Assembly: GCA_018818595.1 (NCBI GenBank)
Contig: JAHIRM010000013.1
Location: 62,001 to 126,000 of the forward strand
Length of the DNA: 64,000 nucleotides
Direction: 5' to 3'
Origin: Bacillota bacterium
GTDB lineage: Bacteria; Bacillota_I; Bacilli_A; Izemoplasmatales; Hujiaoplasmataceae
Position 1 is the first letter of the stretch. Each line of letters begins with the position of its first letter. The notes under the pieces are model-generated. The model was not told where the DNA came from. It saw only the letters and a program-made list of their open reading frames with translations, and ran no database searches. Made by a program: the position numbers and the translations under genes. Below are positions 36,272-46,055 of the stretch, piece after piece.

Positions 36272-37141
36272 TTGAAAAAAGGCAGAATAATCAAGTTAAC
36301 AGGTGGATTATACACAGTAATAGATGAAAATAAAAATAGAGTTCAATTAAGACCTTTGGGTATTTTTAGACACCACAATGAACAACCAAAAGTTGGAGAT
36401 ATGGTCATGTATGACCAATTTTCAATCTTATCATTGTTGCCAAGAGAAAATGATTTGGTTCGACCAGCCATTTCTAATGTAGATCAAGCTTTATTAATTA
36501 ATGCCGCAACGGATCCTCATTTTAGTTTTATGTTACTTGATAAATTTTTAGCTTTGATTGAAGCTGCGCACATAAAACCTGTTATAATTGTCTCTAAAAT
36601 TGACCTATTAAATGAAGTCGAATTATCGGATTTAAAAGAAAAACTAAACTACTATCAAACTTATTTTAAAGTAATCTATTTTTCTACGAAAACCAAAGTA
36701 GGAATTGAAGAAATTAAAGAAGTTGTAAAAAATAAAGTAAATGTATTAGCAGGACAAACTGGAGCTGGAAAGAGTAGCTTATTAAATACAATAGACCCTT
36801 CCCTCAATTTGAAAACCGATATTATTTCGAAAGCGTTAGGCAGAGGAAAGCATACAACAAGACACGTCGAATTAATTGATTTTGGAATTGGTGGCTGGAT
36901 TGCGGATACTCCAGGATTCTCAAAACTTGAATTTACAAGCATCGAAGCTACAAAATTAACCGAAAATTATCCGGATTTCTTTGAGTTGGGCAAGAAGTGT
37001 AAATTTAAAGGATGTACACACGTTCATGAACCAGAATGTCAAATAAAAAAAGAATACAGTGAAGGCAAAATTTTGCCTGAAAGATATGAGAATTATGTTA
37101 AGTTGTATGAAGAAATTAAAGCCATTAAATCAAGATATTAA
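36272..37141 (+). CDS. rsgA: Ribosome small-subunit biogenesis GTPase RsgA
   Basis: A circularly permuted GTPase acting in late 30S assembly. The 289-aa product has an N-terminal OB fold, then G4 SKIDLL (108-113) ahead of G1 GQTGAGKSS (161-169) and G3 DTPG (212-215), then a zinc site Cys243, Cys248, His250, Cys256. I start at TTG 36272 because GGAGGT lies correctly before it; the ATG at 36251 would put the SD inside the gene. rsgA-rpe-thiN is a conserved Firmicute operon. Confidence 0.94.
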   Translation: MKKGRIIKLTGGLYTVIDENKNRVQLRPLGIFRHHNEQPKVGDMVMYDQFSILSLLPRENDLVRPAISNVDQALLINAATDPHFSFMLLDKFLALIEAAHIKPVIIVSKIDLLNEVELSDLKEKLNYYQTYFKVIYFSTKTKVGIEEIKEVVKNKVNVLAGQTGAGKSSLLNTIDPSLNLKTDIISKALGRGKHTTRHVELIDFGIGGWIADTPGFSKLEFTSIEATKLTENYPDFFELGKKCKFKGCTHVHEPECQIKKEYSEGKILPERYENYVKLYEEIKAIKSRY

Positions 37142-37155
37142 GAGGTGACATTATT

Positions 37156-37797
37156 ATGAAAGTATCTCCTTCTTTTTTAACAGCAGATTTTACAAAATTA
37201 TATGAAGAAATAAAGTCCGTTGAAAAAGCACAGTGGCTACACTTTGATGTAATGGATGGAAAATTCGTTGAAAAAAAAACATATGATGAATCAGTTCTAT
37301 TTGAGATAAAAAAATTTAGTTCTCAATTTTTTGATTGCCACTTAATGATTGAACATCCAGAACAATCCATCGAAAAATACATTAAAGCTGGAGCGGATTT
37401 AGTAACATTTCATTATGAGGCTTCATCCAATCAAATTTTAAAGACAATTAAGCTGATTAAAGATAATTCATGTCAATGCGGATTATCGATAAAACCAGAT
37501 ACAGATGTCAAAGTATTAATTCCATATTTAGATCAACTGGATTTAGTATTAATTATGAGTGTGGAACCAGGAAAAGGGGGACAATCCTTTTTGCCATCCG
37601 CGTTAGATAAAATTTCTTTTCTAAATCAATATAGGAAGGAACATCATCTTTCCTTTTTGCTTGAAGTGGATGGAGGAATTAATCTCAAGACGGCAAATCT
37701 AGTCAAACAAACTGGAGTAGATGTTATTGTGGTTGGATCGTATATTTTTAATAAACCAGATAGATTGAAAGCAATTGAGGAATTAGAGAATGTCTAA
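37156..37797 (+). CDS. rpe: Ribulose-phosphate 3-epimerase
   Basis: Interconverts ribulose 5-P and xylulose 5-P in the pentose phosphate pathway. The 213-aa TIM-barrel product has SPSFLTADF, HFDVMDG (His29, Asp31, Asp34), HLMIEHP, MSVEPGKGGQ and VDGGI. It has an SD AGAGGTGA and overlaps thiN by 8 bp. Confidence 0.95.
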   Translation: MKVSPSFLTADFTKLYEEIKSVEKAQWLHFDVMDGKFVEKKTYDESVLFEIKKFSSQFFDCHLMIEHPEQSIEKYIKAGADLVTFHYEASSNQILKTIKLIKDNSCQCGLSIKPDTDVKVLIPYLDQLDLVLIMSVEPGKGGQSFLPSALDKISFLNQYRKEHHLSFLLEVDGGINLKTANLVKQTGVDVIVVGSYIFNKPDRLKAIEELENV

Positions 37798-38413
37798 GAA
37801 AATAAAAATATTTTGTGGACCAAATAATTATCATTTTCAAAAATTATATTTTGAAGAAGCCAACGAATTTATTGTTGGAGTCGACTCAGGACTTCAATAT
37901 TTAATTGAAAATAATGTAAGAATTGATTTAGCTGTAGGTGATTTTGATTCATTAAATAGCACTTATATGTTAGAAGTAAAAAAAAGAAGTCTTAATCTTA
38001 TTGAATTAAAAAAAGAAAAAGATATGACAGATTTAGCATTTACTCTAGATTATCTTTATAATAATATGGATTACGATGAAGTAGAAGTGTATGGTGGGAT
38101 TGGTGGCCGAATTGATCACTTGCTTGCAAATCTAAATTTACTAAAGCGTTACAACATTACTCTTAAAGATGATCATCATTACATCTCCGTATTAAAAAAA
38201 GGAAAACATTCTATTGAAAACTACCACCACTTTATTTCTTTTTTTGCTCTGGAGGATTGCTATAATCTATCTTTAAAAGATTTTAAATTTGAGATTGATA
38301 ATTATTATCTTAGCACGAGCGACTCTTTATGTGTTTCAAATGAAGGCTCTGGAATTGTGGAATTTTCAAAAGGAAGATTGCTTGTAATCTCAAGCGATGA
38401 CGCATGGAAATAA
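37790..38413 (+). CDS. thiN: Thiamine diphosphokinase
   Basis: Makes thiamine diphosphate from thiamine and ATP. The 207-aa product has the family motifs VGVDSGLQYLI, AVGDFDS, KEKDMTDLAF and GGIGGRIDHLLANL, and a C-terminal beta-sandwich part. It ends the rsgA-rpe-thiN operon. No terminator was obvious after it, but a promoter-like TTCACA-17-TATTAA lies before the next gene. Confidence 0.92.
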   Translation: MSKKIKIFCGPNNYHFQKLYFEEANEFIVGVDSGLQYLIENNVRIDLAVGDFDSLNSTYMLEVKKRSLNLIELKKEKDMTDLAFTLDYLYNNMDYDEVEVYGGIGGRIDHLLANLNLLKRYNITLKDDHHYISVLKKGKHSIENYHHFISFFALEDCYNLSLKDFKFEIDNYYLSTSDSLCVSNEGSGIVEFSKGRLLVISSDDAWK

Positions 38414-38436
38414 TTCTATGAAAAAATCACGATTCG

Positions 38437-38465
38437 TTCACAATAAATACATATTGTTATATTAA
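38437..38465 (+). promoter_or_regulatory. Putative promoter of the protease pair
   Basis: TTCACA (38437-38442) and TATTAA (38460-38465), 17-bp spacer. Confidence 0.4.
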
Positions 38466-38509
38466 AATATGTATAGATTTATTTTAAACTTTATGATTGA
38501 GGTGAGCAT

Positions 38510-39778
38510 ATGAAAAAAGGAATGATTTTATTCTTATTAGCAGGAATTCTATTCTTAATTGGAGGGTGTTCGTTTTCTTTTACAACCACCACTCCTCAAA
38601 CAACCACTTTTTTAACTTCAGGAACTTCAACAACAACCACTCTTGATATTGATCAAATTAAATCGGATGTCTATGCAAAAATTTATGCAGATTTATACGA
38701 TGAAATCAAAGCAGAAGTTGTTCAAGATATTTCGGAAGAACGTTTTGACCAAATTTATGAAAGTGTTATTTCAGCATTACTTGTAAAAATTGAATCCGGA
38801 GAAATTGAAGTAAGCGCAGCCTCTGTCATTGACATGATATATGATGTAGCTTCAACGGATGCCAATGCAGTTGTGGGAGTTTCAAATTATAACTCTTCTG
38901 GTACGGTACAATCTATTGGTTCTGGTGTTATTTATAAACATGTAGGAACAACGTATTTTGTTGTAACAAATAATCATGTAGTTGAAGACGGAGTGACCTA
39001 CGAAATTCAATTTGAAGATGACACAACAGAAGATGCTGTTGTTTTAGGAGTAGATACCTTGGTTGATCTTGCTGTGCTAAGTTTTACTTCGGACACACTT
39101 TATACCATCACAAGTTTTGGTGATTCTGATGCATTAGACCAAGGAACAATTGTCCTTGCAGTTGGTAATCCTTCTGGGTATGATTATTTTGGATCGATGA
39201 CCATGGGAATCGTTTCAGGAACATCTAGATACTTTGATATCGATAATGATTCAGTAAAAGATATGTTTGTTGGGTATGTCCAACATGACGCCTCTATCAA
39301 CGCAGGAAACAGTGGTGGAGCGCTCTTTAATCTTCAAGGGGAGGTTGTAGGGATAAACGTCATTAAGATTGCTGATGTGACCGTAGAGGGCATGGGATTC
39401 GCAATTCCTTCTAATCTGGTAGTAGATGTTTGTGCAGATATTGAAGAATTTGGTGTTTCGTTACAAAAACCTGTTTTAGGAATTGAATTTGTTGATATTT
39501 CCACAGGCAGAGATTATCTTATTAGTTTGGGAGCTACTATTCCAAGTTCAATCACTACAGGATTTTATGTGAATGCTATTGTTGCTGGCTCTTCTGTTGA
39601 TGGATATGTTTTACCAGGCGATATTATCCAAAAAATTGGAGACGTTGACGTTACTAGTACAGCTGATTTTGTATTAGGCTTTTCAAAATATCGAGTGGGG
39701 GATGTTATTGATATTATTCTCTATCGTAACGGCCAAACCCTAACCATTTCCGATGTTGAATTAAAACCGAAAGTTTAG
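38510..39778 (+). CDS. HtrA/DegP-like serine protease lipoprotein with PDZ domain
   Basis: The 422-aa product has a lipoprotein signal with lipobox LIGGC (Cys20), a Thr-rich linker (25-45), an acidic alpha-helical segment (46-110), a trypsin-like domain and a C-terminal PDZ. The likely catalytic triad is His156 (TNNHVV), Asp186 (LVDLAVL) and Ser268 (GNSGGAL), and GDIIQKIGDVDV fits the PDZ ligand groove. It should be anchored on the outer face of the membrane and degrade or hold misfolded exported proteins. It is followed 10 bp later by a shorter paralogue. Confidence 0.92.
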   Translation: MKKGMILFLLAGILFLIGGCSFSFTTTTPQTTTFLTSGTSTTTTLDIDQIKSDVYAKIYADLYDEIKAEVVQDISEERFDQIYESVISALLVKIESGEIEVSAASVIDMIYDVASTDANAVVGVSNYNSSGTVQSIGSGVIYKHVGTTYFVVTNNHVVEDGVTYEIQFEDDTTEDAVVLGVDTLVDLAVLSFTSDTLYTITSFGDSDALDQGTIVLAVGNPSGYDYFGSMTMGIVSGTSRYFDIDNDSVKDMFVGYVQHDASINAGNSGGALFNLQGEVVGINVIKIADVTVEGMGFAIPSNLVVDVCADIEEFGVSLQKPVLGIEFVDISTGRDYLISLGATIPSSITTGFYVNAIVAGSSVDGYVLPGDIIQKIGDVDVTSTADFVLGFSKYRVGDVIDIILYRNGQTLTISDVELKPKV

Positions 39779-39788
39779 GGGTGAAAAA

Positions 39789-40769
39789 ATGAAAAAATTA
39801 ATCTTATTTAGTGTTTTTATATCTATGTCATTGGTATTAGTTGCTTGTTCAAGTGTATCTGCTCTTGAAACAACCACCACTCCGGTAACTACCATTCCAG
39901 ATACAACTCTTTATACAGGTCAAGAAACAACCCTAGATGGAGAAATTTATGTTTATGAAGATTATCAAGATTTAGTTGATCAAATCTATCAAGATATTTA
40001 CGATGATATTTATGCTGAAATTTCTCTTGAATTGGCAGACATGATTACCTTTGATTTATATGAAGAAATTTATCAAATGGTTGAAAATAATATTTCAGAA
40101 ATTTTATCATCAGAAGAAATTTCTGTTTATGTAAGAGATTTTCAACAACTGATCTATAATGTAGTTGAGGTAACAAATACTTCGGTAGTTGGTGTAACAA
40201 GTTATGGAATAGATTCCTCTTCTGTAGGATCAGCTGTCGTTTATAAACACGATATACTAACAGATACTTATTATGTTGTTACAAACAATCATGTAGTAGA
40301 TGAAGGCCAAGAATTTAGTGTTGTTTTCTCAGATGAAAGTTCAGTTGATGCAACCCTTTTAGGGGTAGACGCCGATGTTGATATAGCGATACTTTCTTTT
40401 AGTGGGGTGGGACTGGACAACGAAATTACCGTGTCACCTTTTGGCGATAGTGATTTAGTTGAACAAGGAAGTATAGTGATTACTGCTGGAAATCCTCAAG
40501 GGTATAATTTTTATGGTTCCGTAACAATGGGAATTGTTTCAGGTGTAAATCGAGATGTATATAACGACGGTGTAGTGTTATATATTCAACATGATGCTTC
40601 CATTAACAATGGAAATAGTGGAGGGCCTCTTTACAACATCAATGGCGAAGTTATTGGAATTAATGTTATTAAATTATCTGACTTAGAGATTGAAGGAATG
40701 GGCTTTTCCATACCAATTAATATGGTGAAAACGATTATTTCTGAAATTGAAGCTCCTTATGTTGGCTAA
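39789..40769 (+). CDS. HtrA-like serine protease lipoprotein without PDZ domain
   Basis: A paralogue of the previous gene, 326 aa. It keeps the lipobox LVAC (Cys20), Thr-rich linker, acidic repeat-like helix (DQIYQDIYDDIYAEI) and the triad His168, Asp198, Ser277, but stops about 45 aa after the oxyanion-loop domain, at the point where the paralogue's PDZ begins. Loss of PDZ suggests a different way of choosing substrates or a partner role. Its SD, GGGGTG, overlaps the previous stop region, so both are one operon. Confidence 0.9.
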   Translation: MKKLILFSVFISMSLVLVACSSVSALETTTTPVTTIPDTTLYTGQETTLDGEIYVYEDYQDLVDQIYQDIYDDIYAEISLELADMITFDLYEEIYQMVENNISEILSSEEISVYVRDFQQLIYNVVEVTNTSVVGVTSYGIDSSSVGSAVVYKHDILTDTYYVVTNNHVVDEGQEFSVVFSDESSVDATLLGVDADVDIAILSFSGVGLDNEITVSPFGDSDLVEQGSIVITAGNPQGYNFYGSVTMGIVSGVNRDVYNDGVVLYIQHDASINNGNSGGPLYNINGEVIGINVIKLSDLEIEGMGFSIPINMVKTIISEIEAPYVG

Positions 40770-40798
40770 CTTTATTTATAATAAATGATATAAAACAA

Positions 40799-40828
40799 AA
40801 AAGGTCTTCAACGATTGAAGACCTTTTT
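40799..40828. terminator. Bidirectional terminator between protease pair and rpmB
   Basis: AAAAGGTCTTCAA-CGA-TTGAAGACCTTTTT, a 13-bp stem with A and T tracts on both sides of convergent genes. Confidence 0.88.
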
Positions 40829-40843
40829 AATAGGTTATATTCA

Positions 40844-41035
40844 TTAAGCTCTTGTAACTTTACCGCTTTTTAACGCTCTAGCAGAAACGTATACTCGTTT
40901 AACTATACCGTTTTCGTCAACGATTCTAACCTTTTGAAGATTCGCTTTCCATAACTTTCTTGTTGCATGCATGGAATGAGAACGTTGATTACCTGACATG
41001 AATTTTTTACCTGTTATTGCACATACTCTTGGCAT
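40844..41035 (-). CDS. rpmB: 50S ribosomal protein L28
   Basis: The 63-aa product begins [12 protein letters not shown] and continues with [17 protein letters not shown] and [11 protein letters not shown], the L28 pattern. It lacks the full zinc set (only one Cys), so it is the non-zinc form. I place the start at 41035, behind GGAGTG on the minus strand. In Bacillus rpmB is also divergent from the asp23-fakA unit. Confidence 0.95.
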   Translation of the reverse strand: MPRVCAITGKKFMSGNQRSHSMHATRKLWKANLQKVRIVDENGIVKRVYVSARALKSGKVTRA

Positions 41036-41159
41036 GATATCACTCCGTTTCTGTAAAGATTTCAGCATACTATATTTTAACATAATTCAAGTAAAAAGCA
41101 AGTAAAATTTATTTTTTTCGAATATCTTCTAAGGGATGCCTTGCGAAAGGTTAAAGTTA

Positions 41160-41188
41160 TTGCTTTTTTAAAATAGATATGATAAAAT
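41160..41188 (+). promoter_or_regulatory. Putative promoter of fakA
   Basis: TTGCTT (41160-41165) and TAAAAT (41183-41188) with 17-bp spacer and a TGA extended -10. Confidence 0.5.
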
Positions 41189-41274
41189 GTTATTGCTTTT
41201 TTGGATTTATCACAAATTATACTTTCTACCATGAATAATCGTTATATCTTATAAAAATTAAAGGGGAGATACTT

Positions 41275-42951
41275 ATGGAAACTATTCTATTAGATGGACA
41301 TTTACTTAGAAAACTAGCCGTAAATGGAAGCATTAAACTAAGAAAAAATATGGATTGGATTAATCAATTAAATGTTTTTCCAGTTCCTGATGGGGATACC
41401 GGATCAAACATGTCCGCTACTATGACTGCAGGAGCAAAAGCGTTATCTGCAGTAAATGAGCCTTCAATTGGAGCTGCTGCTAAAATTTTAGCAAGAGGTA
41501 TGTTAATGGGTGCTAGAGGGAACTCTGGTGTTATTTTATCTCAATTGTTTAGTGGTCTTGCTAACGGATTAAAAGGGTATGATACTGTCAATATGGTTGA
41601 CTTTTCAAATTCATTACGCCAAGGAGTAGAACAAGCTTATTCAGCTGTTATCAATCCCGTTGAAGGAACCATGTTAACCGTAGCAAGAGAAGGGGCAGAT
41701 AAAGCCATATCTGTTGCTCATAGTGTTAAAAATTTTGAAGAATTGTTCAAACTTTACATTGATGAATTGAATGCTTCTCTTGAAAGAACACCTGATTTAT
41801 TACCTATTTTAAAAGAAGTAGGGGTAATAGATTCTGGTGGTGCAGGATTCATTGAAATCATAAATGGAATGTTTGATGCCATTCAAGGTAATATGTACGA
41901 AGATATTCAAAATGAAAGTGAACAATCCAAATTTGCAAAGACTTTAAATTTAGAAAATTATGGTGGGGACACTGATTTTGGATATTGTACTGAATTTATT
42001 ATGCAAATCGAAAAAATGGATGAATTTAGTCAAAAAGACTTTATTGAAATGATTTCTCCGCTTGGAGATTCTTTGGTTGTAGTGCAAGACGAAAACATAT
42101 TAAAAGTTCATATTCATACAAAAACACCAGGAGATGCGTTAAACTTAGCTCAAAGATTTGGATATTTCATTAATATGAAAATTGAAAACATGAAACTTCA
42201 ACAGACAGAAGTCTTAATGCATCAACCTTCTCAAGATAGTGAGATTTGCGAATGTGGACATGATCATTCTAGAGGAACCGCTCCAAGAATGAAGAAAAAA
42301 TATGCCATTGTAGCAGTAGTAAACGGAGAAGGATTAAAAGAAACATTCATTGAAATGGGTTGCGACTACATTATTGAAGGTGGACAAACAATGAATCCAT
42401 CCATAGAAGACTTTGTGAACGCATGTGAATCCATTAATGCTGATCATATCATTATAATTCCCAACAATAAAAACGTTCTTTTATCTGCAGAAACTGCAGC
42501 TAAAATGATTGAAGATAAATTGGTTTTTGTTTTGCCTGCTAAAACAATCTCTCAAGGGTATGCTGCACTTACGATGTTTGATGCTACTCAAGACATTGAG
42601 ACGAATTTAAAAGATATGATAAATCACATTGAAAATGTAAAAACAGGTGAAATAACCTATGCAATTCGCCAAAGCGTAAACAACGGAAAACAAATTAATA
42701 AAAATGACTTTATGGGCATTTACAACGGAGAAATTCATGTGAGTTCCCCTTCGAGAATATCCGCAACAAAAGAACTTTTAACAGCGATGATTGATCATCG
42801 AACCGAAATCGTTACTTTGATGGTCGGAAAAGACGTTGATGATTCAGAAATTGATGAAGTCACGGATTTAATCAATAGTCTTTACCAAGTCGAAATTGAG
42901 ACGATTCACGGTGGACAAGATATTTATTCTTATATTATAGCAGTAGAATAA
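41275..42951 (+). CDS. fakA: Fatty acid kinase catalytic subunit FakA (DAK2/YloV family)
   Basis: FakA, with an FakB fatty-acid carrier, phosphorylates exogenous fatty acids for entry into phospholipid synthesis through PlsX/PlsY. The 558-aa product has an N-terminal DhaL-like domain with NVFPVPDGDTGSNM (33-46; Asp39 and Asp41 bind Mg-ATP) and GARGNSGVILSQLFSG. A middle Cys/His-rich stretch (CECGHDH) precedes a C-terminal DegV-like domain. Asp23, normally just upstream, is missing. plsX lies two genes on. A terminator follows. Confidence 0.93.
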   Translation: METILLDGHLLRKLAVNGSIKLRKNMDWINQLNVFPVPDGDTGSNMSATMTAGAKALSAVNEPSIGAAAKILARGMLMGARGNSGVILSQLFSGLANGLKGYDTVNMVDFSNSLRQGVEQAYSAVINPVEGTMLTVAREGADKAISVAHSVKNFEELFKLYIDELNASLERTPDLLPILKEVGVIDSGGAGFIEIINGMFDAIQGNMYEDIQNESEQSKFAKTLNLENYGGDTDFGYCTEFIMQIEKMDEFSQKDFIEMISPLGDSLVVVQDENILKVHIHTKTPGDALNLAQRFGYFINMKIENMKLQQTEVLMHQPSQDSEICECGHDHSRGTAPRMKKKYAIVAVVNGEGLKETFIEMGCDYIIEGGQTMNPSIEDFVNACESINADHIIIIPNNKNVLLSAETAAKMIEDKLVFVLPAKTISQGYAALTMFDATQDIETNLKDMINHIENVKTGEITYAIRQSVNNGKQINKNDFMGIYNGEIHVSSPSRISATKELLTAMIDHRTEIVTLMVGKDVDDSEIDEVTDLINSLYQVEIETIHGGQDIYSYIIAVE

Positions 42952-42977
42952 GGGTGTTTTAGAACACCCTTTTTTTC
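42952..42977 (+). terminator. Rho-independent terminator after fakA
   Basis: GGGTGTT / AACACCC stem then T7. Confidence 0.85.
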
Positions 42978-43001
42978 TATAAAAAATTTGCAGGTGACAT
43001 A

Positions 43002-45005
43002 ATGAGTGAATTATTGAATCTGAAAGGAATTGGAGAATCTTCAAAAAAGAAATTAAATTTACATGGTATTTATTCGATTGAAGATTTAATCAATTCTTTT
43101 CCAACTAAATACATCAAGCACGAAATAAATTCTTTTAGTCAAGCAGTATTAGGGGAAGAGATTTCTTTATTTGCAACGGTTATTAAATTACCAAAACTCT
43201 ATTATATTAGGAAAAGATTGACAAAATTATCTTTAGAAATTGAAGTAGAAAACAAAGTGATTACCGCAACTATTTTTAACAGAGAATTTTTAATGTCTTC
43301 GTTACAAATAGGAATCCAAATTGTTATTACGGGTAAATTTATTCATAATTATATACAATTTCATGCAAGTGACATAACATTAAAAGCAAATTATATTCAA
43401 GGAATTATTCCAATTTACCATATCAATTCAATAAGCGATAAATCGCTTCATAAATGGATTAATGAAGGATTGAATGAAATCAAGGGGTCAATTTATGATC
43501 CCATTCCAAATTTTCTATTAGAGAAAAATACAATTGTTGAGTTATCATCTTTTTTGCAGATTATTCATAATCCAATAAGTGAAAAAAATGTATTAGATGC
43601 CTCAAAAAGAATTAAATACGAAGAGCTATTATTATTTGCCTTAAAAATCGAATCTTTCAAAAGAATGAATTCGAGAATATTCACCAAATCAAAAAAATAC
43701 GATCTTACCATAGTAAAAAAATTTATCGACACGCTCCCTTTTAAGCTTACTAATGATCAAAAACAAGCAACAAATGAACTGTTTACAGATTTAAAAAATC
43801 AAAAACAAATGAATCGACTTCTTCAAGGGGATGTAGGGTCAGGCAAAACGATTTGTGCAATAATTGCAAGCCTTGCTGTTGTTTCAGCTTTGGAACAAGT
43901 AGCGTTGATGGCACCAACAGAAATACTAGCGTATCAGCATTATCAAACAATGAAACATTATTTAGATTCATTTGGTGTAGTAATAGCTTTTTTAAGTAGT
44001 AGTATAAAAAATGAAAGTAGAGAAGAAATTTTAAAAGACTTAAAAAGTGGGAAAATCGATATTTTAATTGGAACACATGCATTAATACAAGAAGAAGTTG
44101 TTTTTAAAAATCTTGGATTTGTCATCATTGACGAACAACATAGATTTGGAGTAAACCAAAGAAAGATTTTGAGGCAAAAAGGATTAACTCCTGATGTCCT
44201 ATTTATGAGTGCTACGCCGATTCCAAGAACGCTGGCAATTACTTTGTTTGGAGATATGGATATTTCCTCGATAAAGTCCTTACCTTTAGGAAGAAAACAA
44301 ATTAAGACAAAAATCGTTGATTTCGAACACATTGATCGTGTTTTCCAACATGTAAATCAAGAATTATCTAAAGGGCACCAAGCTTATTTTATTGTTCCAT
44401 TAATTGATGAAAACGAGAAATCTTCCTTGATTTCACTTGAAGAATTTGAAACAATAATAAAGAAAAATATTGATGTATCATATCAAATTGGATTTTTACA
44501 TGGAAAAATGAAAAACGATGAGAAATCGCTAAATATAGATAAATTTTATTCGAATAAAATACAAGCTTTGGTATCTACAACGGTTGTAGAAGTGGGACTT
44601 AATGTTAGTAATGCTACGATGATGATTGTAATTAATGCATCAAAATTTGGATTATCACAACTTCACCAGCTAAGAGGAAGAGTAGGAAGAAATGACTTGC
44701 AATCCTATTGTTATTTGATTGTAGATGATTTAGTAAAAGAAACAAACAAACTATCGATTTTAGAAAAAACTTCAGATGGATTTGAAATAAGTGAAGCAGA
44801 TTTACTCCAAAGAGGCCCAGGAGAAGTTTTTGGGGAAGAGCAAACAGGAATCCCTAAATTTAAGATGGCAAATATCATCGAAGATCAAGCTTTATTAGAA
44901 CTTGCAATAGAGGATGCTAAATCGTTAATGAGTTCCTCTGATCTTAAAGCTAAAAAATTAATTAATCATACAATTAAACAAATTGAATCTTATCATTTAG
45001 ATTAA
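43002..45005 (+). CDS. recG: ATP-dependent DNA helicase RecG
   Basis: RecG remodels stalled forks and branched DNA. The 667-aa product has an N-terminal wedge OB domain, Walker A GDVGSGKT (276-283), DEQH box (377-380), SATPIPRTLAI and the C-terminal motif LHQLRGRVGRN, then the RecG-specific tail with EADLLQRGPGEVFG. FakA-recG-plsX-rnc keeps a Firmicute order. Confidence 0.95.
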   Translation: MSELLNLKGIGESSKKKLNLHGIYSIEDLINSFPTKYIKHEINSFSQAVLGEEISLFATVIKLPKLYYIRKRLTKLSLEIEVENKVITATIFNREFLMSSLQIGIQIVITGKFIHNYIQFHASDITLKANYIQGIIPIYHINSISDKSLHKWINEGLNEIKGSIYDPIPNFLLEKNTIVELSSFLQIIHNPISEKNVLDASKRIKYEELLLFALKIESFKRMNSRIFTKSKKYDLTIVKKFIDTLPFKLTNDQKQATNELFTDLKNQKQMNRLLQGDVGSGKTICAIIASLAVVSALEQVALMAPTEILAYQHYQTMKHYLDSFGVVIAFLSSSIKNESREEILKDLKSGKIDILIGTHALIQEEVVFKNLGFVIIDEQHRFGVNQRKILRQKGLTPDVLFMSATPIPRTLAITLFGDMDISSIKSLPLGRKQIKTKIVDFEHIDRVFQHVNQELSKGHQAYFIVPLIDENEKSSLISLEEFETIIKKNIDVSYQIGFLHGKMKNDEKSLNIDKFYSNKIQALVSTTVVEVGLNVSNATMMIVINASKFGLSQLHQLRGRVGRNDLQSYCYLIVDDLVKETNKLSILEKTSDGFEISEADLLQRGPGEVFGEEQTGIPKFKMANIIEDQALLELAIEDAKSLMSSSDLKAKKLINHTIKQIESYHLD

Positions 45006-45041
45006 AATATGATATACTTAAACAGAAGTTGAGGTGTTAAA

Positions 45042-46055
45042 ATGATTAAAATAGGTGTAGATGCAATGGGTGGAGATTTTGCGCCAAAAGAACAAGTAGA
45101 AGGTGCAATGCTTGCCATTCAAAAAATTTCTGATATTGAAATTAACCTTTATGGAGATGAATCAGAAATTAAAAAATATCTTTCAAATGATGAACGAATA
45201 CATATTATTCAATCAAATTATATTATCCCAATGGGAGAAAAAAATCCTATTAAAGTTATAAAAGAACATCCTGAATCTTCCATGGCTATGGCGTTAGCTA
45301 GTCTAAGAAAAAATGAAAATGACGCAGTAGTTAGTAGCGGAGCCACTCAAGCATTAATTGCAGGTGCTCATATTCTTGTAAGAAGAATGCCGGGGTTTAA
45401 ACGAACAGCAATAGCGCCTGTTTTACCTTCAGTTAGTGGGAAACCAACCATTTTGCTTGATACGGGAGCAAATCTTGAAATCAGACCTGAGCATATGCTT
45501 CAACAAGCCTATTTTGCATCGGTTTATGCAAGAGAAATCCTTGGAAGAAATGATCCAATTGTTGGATTAATCAATATAGGTACTGAAGATGGAAAAGGAA
45601 GAGAACTCGATAAAGAAGTTTTTCATCTTTTTAAAGAAACGAATTTGTTTAACTTTTATGGAAACGTTGAACCTAAATCCGTATTAGATCCACCTTGTGA
45701 CATTCTTATAAGTGATGGATTTACTGCAAATATCGTTATGAAAACGATTGAAGGCACCGCAAAAGGTATGGGTAAAATCTTGAAAGCAGAATTAACAAAG
45801 ACGGTTTGGGGAAAAATCGGTGCGTTATTTGCAAAGAAAAATCTTTCTAATTTTAAAAAAGCAATTTCAGCTGAAGAAATCGGAGGCGCTTTAATCTATG
45901 GATTATATCGTCCTGTAATAAAAGCGCAAGGATCTTCTAGTGCCTATGGGTTCTATAATGGTATTAGACAAGCAGCAATGGTTGTAAGAAATCAAGTATT
46001 CGAAAAAGTTGAAAAATACATTCAAGAAACAAAAGGAAATGACATCGATGAATGA
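45042..46055 (+). CDS. plsX: Phosphate acyltransferase PlsX
   Basis: PlsX links acyl-ACP and acyl-phosphate pools for phosphatidic acid synthesis. The 337-aa product starts MIKIGVDAMGGDFAPKE and has DTGANLEIRPEH and ISDGFTANIVMKT motifs of the family. GAGGTG is the SD. It overlaps rnc by 8 bp. FabD, fabG and acpP, which often lie between plsX and rnc, are absent. Confidence 0.95.
   Translation: MIKIGVDAMGGDFAPKEQVEGAMLAIQKISDIEINLYGDESEIKKYLSNDERIHIIQSNYIIPMGEKNPIKVIKEHPESSMAMALASLRKNENDAVVSSGATQALIAGAHILVRRMPGFKRTAIAPVLPSVSGKPTILLDTGANLEIRPEHMLQQAYFASVYAREILGRNDPIVGLINIGTEDGKGRELDKEVFHLFKETNLFNFYGNVEPKSVLDPPCDILISDGFTANIVMKTIEGTAKGMGKILKAELTKTVWGKIGALFAKKNLSNFKKAISAEEIGGALIYGLYRPVIKAQGSSSAYGFYNGIRQAAMVVRNQVFEKVEKYIQETKGNDIDE

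Noticed and set aside
43958-44332. 124-codon antisense ORF within recG
   Set aside because: Shadow of the conserved helicase core; composition not protein-like.
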